A DNA stretch of 64,000 bases from DASUNQ01 sp035536455. GTDB lineage: Bacteria; Acidobacteriota; Thermoanaerobaculia; Multivoradales; UBA5704. Location: positions 1 through 64,000 of the forward strand of contig DATLOC010000005.1 of NCBI GenBank assembly GCA_035536455.1, in the 5' to 3' direction. Within the stretch, counting starts at the first letter, position 1. Each line of letters opens with the position of its first letter. A program made the position numbers and the translations under genes. The notes under the pieces are model-generated. The model was given only the letters and a program-made list of their open reading frames with translations, did no database searches and was not told the DNA's origin. Below are positions 60,812-64,000 of this stretch, in pieces.

Positions 60812-63244
60812 CTACCTGTAGAACAGAGGATACCGCCGCGGGTCGGCGTCGTGCATCATCGAGTAGACCCCGTCGAAGATCGACTCGCGGTTGGGCTTCG
60901 ACCAGTAGTCGCCGTCGGAGCCGTAGGCGGGGCGGTGGGGCTGGGCGGCGAGGGTGCGCGGCGGGGCGTCGAGCCATTCGTAGCCGCTCTGCTCCTCGAG
61001 GACCTGCTGCAGCATGTAGCCGGTGGCGCCGCCGGGGACGTCTTCGTCGAGCGCCAGCAGCCGATTGGTCTTCTCGAGCGACTCGACGATGCGGTGCTCG
61101 CGGTCGAAGGGCAGCAGCGTCTGGACGTCGATGAGCTCGACCTCGATCCCGACCTGCGCCAGCTGCTCGGCGGCCTCCAGCGCGATGCGGCAGAGGGCGC
61201 CGTAGGTCACGATCGTCACGTCGGTCCCCTCGCGCAGCACCTCGGGCACGCCGAGCGGCACGGTGAAGTCGCCGACGTTGGCCGGCAGCTTCTCCTTGAC
61301 GCGGTAGCCGTTGAGCACCTCGACGACGAGCCCCGAGTCGTCGGAGCGCAGGAGCGTGTTGTAGAAGCCGGCCGCCTGGGTCATGTTCCGCGGCACGCAG
61401 ACGTAGAGGCCGCGCAGCAGGTGGATCGTGCCGCCCATCGGCGACCCCGCGTGCCAGATCCCCTCCAGGCGGTGGCCGCGGGTGCGGACGATGACCGGCG
61501 CCCGCTGCCGCCCTTTGGTGCGGTAGCGCAGGGTCGCCAGGTCGTCGGAGAGGATCTGCAGCGCGTAGAGCAGGTAGTCGAGGTACTGGATCTCGGCGAT
61601 CGGGCGCAGGCCGCGCATCGCCAGGCCGATCGCCTGGCCGATGATCGTCGCCTCGCGGATGCCGGTGTCGGCGACGCGCAGCGCGCCGTACTTGGCCTGG
61701 AGGCCGGCGAAGCCCTGGTTGACGTCGCCGAGCTGCCCCAGGTCCTCGCCCATCGCCACGAGCTGCGGGAGGCGGGCAAGGGCGGCGTCGAAGCAGGCGT
61801 TGAGCACCTCGAAGCCGTTGAGGATCGGGGAGTCGTCGCGGTACTCGGCCGCCACCGCCGGCACCTTCAGCGCCGACTCCGCGGTCTGGCTGTAGAGGTC
61901 GGAGCTGTAGCGCTCGGCGTTCGCCGCCTCGTAGGCGCGCCGCCACTCGACGAGCCGCTGCCGCGCCGGCGTCTCCTTCTCCCGCGCCGCCAGCAGCGCC
62001 CGGTGAGCGGCGGCGGCAAGGTCGCGGCGCAGCGGCGCCGGCTGCCGCCGCAGCTCCTGGACGACCGCGGCGGCATCCGCGGCGCCGTCCTGCGCTAGAC
62101 CCTCGACCCACCCGACGAGCGTCCGCCGCTCCTCCTCGATCGGCGCGCGGAAGTCGTCCCAGGCGCGCCGCTGCGCCTCGCGCACCGCCGCGCGGTCCTC
62201 CTCCTCCCAGCGCTCCAGCTCGGCCTCGCCGGCGATCCCCTGCGCCAGGAGCCACCCGCGCATCCGCTGGATGCCGTCCGCCTCGATCTCCCAGGCCAGG
62301 CGCTCGCGGCTCTTGTAGCGCTCGTGGCTGCCGGAGGTCGAGTGCCCCTGCGGCTGCGTGCACTCGACGACGTGGACGATCGCCGGCACCTGCTCGCGGC
62401 GCACGATCTCGGTGGCGCTCCAGTAGGTCTCGCACAGCGCCGGGTAGTCCCAGCCGCGCACGCGGTAGAGGTCGTAGCCGTCGCACGAGCCGGGGGCGCG
62501 CTGGAAGCCGGCGAGGACCGCCGAGAGGTCGCTCTTCGTGATCTGCAGCTCGTTGGGCACCGAGATGCCGTAGCCGTCGTCCCAGATCGAGAGCAGCGCC
62601 GGCGCGCGCAGGACGCCGATCGCGTTGACCGACTCCCAGAAGAGGCCCTCGGCGGCGCTGGCGTTGCCGATCGTGCCGAAGGCCACTTCGTCGCCGTGGT
62701 GCGAGAAGCCGCCGGCGGCGCCGTGGGCGGCCAGCTCCGGCAGCTCGCGGTAGAGCCGCGAGGCCTGGGCGAGGCCGACCAGGCGCGGCATCTGCGAGCC
62801 GGTGGGGGAGACGTCGGCCGCCGAGTTGTAGCGCTCGACCATCTCGACCCAGGAGCCGTCCGGGTTGACCAGGCAGGTCGAGAAGTGCGCGGTCATCGAG
62901 CGGCCGGCCGAGCAGGGCTCGCGCTCCAAGTCGGGGTCGGCGTAGAGCTGGGCGAAGAACTGCTCGATCGTCAGCAGCCCAAGTGCGAACATCAGCGTCT
63001 GGTCCCGGTAGTAGCCGGAGCGGAAGTCGCCCTTGCGGAAGGCGTGCGCGAGAGCGACCTGCGCCACCTCCTTGCCGTCGCCGAAGATGCCGAACTTGGC
63101 CTTGCCGGTGAGCACCTCGCGGCGGCCGAGGAGGCTGGCCTGGCGGCTCTGGAAGGCCAGCCGGTAGTCGGCGAGGGCGGTCGCGGGAGTGAAAAGCTGG
63201 GCGGGGGTCGCGCCGGCGGCGAGCGGGGGGCTCTCCTGGATCAT
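60812..63244 (-). CDS. Fused alpha-beta 2-oxoacid dehydrogenase E1 (branched-chain type)
   Basis: Thiamine-diphosphate-dependent decarboxylase of the branched-chain 2-oxoacid dehydrogenase complex. 810 residues from the ATG at 63244, where homology starts; the frame is open further. The alpha part (about 20-370) has GDEVAFGTIGNASAAEGLFW and IWDDGYGISVPNELQ, the ThDP motif. An intervening helical linker (about 370-480) leads to the beta part (about 490-810): FEVLNACFDAALARLPQLVA, GEDLGQLGDVNQGFAGLQ, then IGQAIGLAMRGLRPIAEIQ and the C-terminal transketolase domain DVTIVTYGALCRIALEAAEQ. E2 and E3 are not in the window. Confidence 0.9.
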   Translation of the reverse strand: MIQESPPLAAGATPAQLFTPATALADYRLAFQSRQASLLGRREVLTGKAKFGIFGDGKEVAQVALAHAFRKGDFRSGYYRDQTLMFALGLLTIEQFFAQLYADPDLEREPCSAGRSMTAHFSTCLVNPDGSWVEMVERYNSAADVSPTGSQMPRLVGLAQASRLYRELPELAAHGAAGGFSHHGDEVAFGTIGNASAAEGLFWESVNAIGVLRAPALLSIWDDGYGISVPNELQITKSDLSAVLAGFQRAPGSCDGYDLYRVRGWDYPALCETYWSATEIVRREQVPAIVHVVECTQPQGHSTSGSHERYKSRERLAWEIEADGIQRMRGWLLAQGIAGEAELERWEEEDRAAVREAQRRAWDDFRAPIEEERRTLVGWVEGLAQDGAADAAAVVQELRRQPAPLRRDLAAAAHRALLAAREKETPARQRLVEWRRAYEAANAERYSSDLYSQTAESALKVPAVAAEYRDDSPILNGFEVLNACFDAALARLPQLVAMGEDLGQLGDVNQGFAGLQAKYGALRVADTGIREATIIGQAIGLAMRGLRPIAEIQYLDYLLYALQILSDDLATLRYRTKGRQRAPVIVRTRGHRLEGIWHAGSPMGGTIHLLRGLYVCVPRNMTQAAGFYNTLLRSDDSGLVVEVLNGYRVKEKLPANVGDFTVPLGVPEVLREGTDVTIVTYGALCRIALEAAEQLAQVGIEVELIDVQTLLPFDREHRIVESLEKTNRLLALDEDVPGGATGYMLQQVLEEQSGYEWLDAPPRTLAAQPHRPAYGSDGDYWSKPNRESIFDGVYSMMHDADPRRYPLFYR

Positions 63245-63275
63245 CCCGGGGCCGGATGCTAGCAGAGGGCCGGGA

Positions 63276-63281
63276 TATCCT
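63276..63281 (+). promoter_or_regulatory. Putative -10 box of a leaderless promoter
   Basis: TATCCT followed by exactly 6 nt and the GTG of the alpha/beta hydrolase, as at 5210 and 33826. Divergent from the E1 gene; no Shine-Dalgarno. Confidence 0.45.
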
Positions 63282-63287
63282 CCGGCG

Positions 63288-64000
63288 GTGCTGCTCAAGG
63301 TCTTCGCCGTCGCCAACGCGCTCGCGCTCCGCGCCGTCGGGGCGCGGCGGGGGCGCCTGCGGCTCGGCGAGGCGACCCTCGCCTTCAGCCGCCTCGGCCC
63401 GCGCCGCGGCGAGCCCTGGGTGCTGGTCCACGGCCTGGGCTCGGTCGGGACGAGCTGGGCGCCGGTCCTGCGCGCCCTGCGCCGCGACTGCCGTCTCGTC
63501 GTGCCGGAGATGTCGGCGCTCGGCGGCTCGCGGGTCCGCGGCGACGCCTTCAGCGTCCAGGACGGCGCGCGCGCGCTGGCCAGCCTCATCGAGCGCGAGT
63601 TCGGCGGCCGGCCGGTGACGATCGCCGGGCTCTCGCTCGGCGGCTGGATGGCGGTGCGCCTCGCCCTCGCCCGCCCCGAGCTCGTCGCGCGGCTGGTGCT
63701 GATCGACGCCGGCGGCTACCGCGAGCAGGACTGGGCGAAGATCCAGTACCTGGTGACGGTGGACGACCTCGCCGGCGTCGAGCGCCTCTACCGCGCCCTC
63801 TTCGTCAACGTCCCCTGGGCGTTCGCCCACGGCCGCCGCGGCTTCCTCGAGGCCTACACCTCGAAGAGCGTGCGTACGGTCCTCGAGACGACGCGCGAGG
63901 AGGACACCTACGACGACGGCGACCTCGGGCGCATCCGCGTGCCCGCGGCGGTCGTCTGGGGGGAGCGGGACGGCATCTTCCCGCTCGCCACAGCGCGCGC
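63288..64000 (+). CDS. Alpha/beta hydrolase, 3'-truncated by the window
   Basis: 237 residues are visible and the frame is open at the last base. The oxyanion strand is WVLVHGLGSVGTSWAPVL; the nucleophile elbow is GLSLGG (in TIAGLSLGGWMAVRLALARP). The next strand RLVLIDAGGYREQDW and a cap region follow, and VVWGERDGIFPL near the end carries the acid Asp. The catalytic His lies beyond the window. Start GTG at 63288. Esterase or lipase-like; substrate unknown. Confidence 0.85.
   Translation, partial: MLLKVFAVANALALRAVGARRGRLRLGEATLAFSRLGPRRGEPWVLVHGLGSVGTSWAPVLRALRRDCRLVVPEMSALGGSRVRGDAFSVQDGARALASLIEREFGGRPVTIAGLSLGGWMAVRLALARPELVARLVLIDAGGYREQDWAKIQYLVTVDDLAGVERLYRALFVNVPWAFAHGRRGFLEAYTSKSVRTVLETTREEDTYDDGDLGRIRVPAAVVWGERDGIFPLATAR

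Overview
The window is a stretch of high-GC chromosome from a Gram-negative bacterium with an outer membrane. Evidence for this includes a peptidase carrying a C-terminal BamA-like barrel, several lipoproteins, L,D-transpeptidases and a TonB_C domain. Menaquinone is made by the futalosine route (MqnB, MqnD). Together with secreted S9 peptidases, DUF4331 and patatin proteins, and a fused branched-chain E1, this fits an Acidobacteriota (Thermoanaerobaculia-like) genome, but no rRNA or marker here proves it. Many starts are GTG, several convergent genes overlap, and a recurring TATCCT box lies 6 nt before some start codons, which suggests leaderless transcripts.

Layout. 1-9.8 kb: the 3' part of larB, an oligopeptide-type ABC transporter (binding protein and two permeases, no ATPase here) coupled to queA, a sensor kinase, and two polytopic sugar-transfer-type membrane proteins. 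9.9-16.8 kb: smc with an in-frame inverted-repeat insert in its hinge, a BlaI/M56-TonB_C pair with its own operator, an L,D-transpeptidase whose start lies in a perfect hairpin, and tRNA-Thr(CGT). 16.7-19.0 kb: a lower-GC accessory patch with a tiny charged-repeat protein, an orphan protein, an MNT nucleotidyltransferase overlapping a DUF433 antitoxin, a truncated DUF5615 toxin and a 21-bp-period array. 19.0-22.8 kb: a DUF692 (MNIO)/DUF2063 cassette behind a ferritin-like protein with a Cys-rich tail, plus a frameshifted zf-UBP gene. 22.9-36.5 kb: pdxJ, an EF-hand protein, an amino-acid dehydrogenase, two S9 peptidases and a relic of a third copy, a plant-type tyrosinase with a free-standing copy of its C-terminal domain, a beta-helix protein, an HD protein, a halogenase-like flavoprotein and a DUF2383 protein. 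36.7-50.2 kb: one tight six-gene operon (patatin, di-haem cytochrome c, GMC oxidoreductase, DUF4331, TPR, giant membrane patatin). 50.2-64 kb: a second 21-bp array, a YkuD_2 transpeptidase, a protease/propeller/barrel fusion, an amidohydrolase and its metal-site-less twin, mqnB-mqnD, a third 21-bp array, small accessory genes, an intact DUF433/DUF5615 pair, a fused alpha/beta E1 and a truncated alpha/beta hydrolase.

The most unusual features are: (i) three intergenic arrays with exactly 21-bp period but unrelated unit sequences, two of them mixing unit orientations in one register; (ii) the ferritin-like/MNIO/DUF2063 cassette in which the probable modified peptide is the tail of a 570-residue protein; (iii) the 162-bp inverted-repeat insert in the SMC hinge; and (iv) the patatin-cytochrome-GMC-DUF4331 operon.
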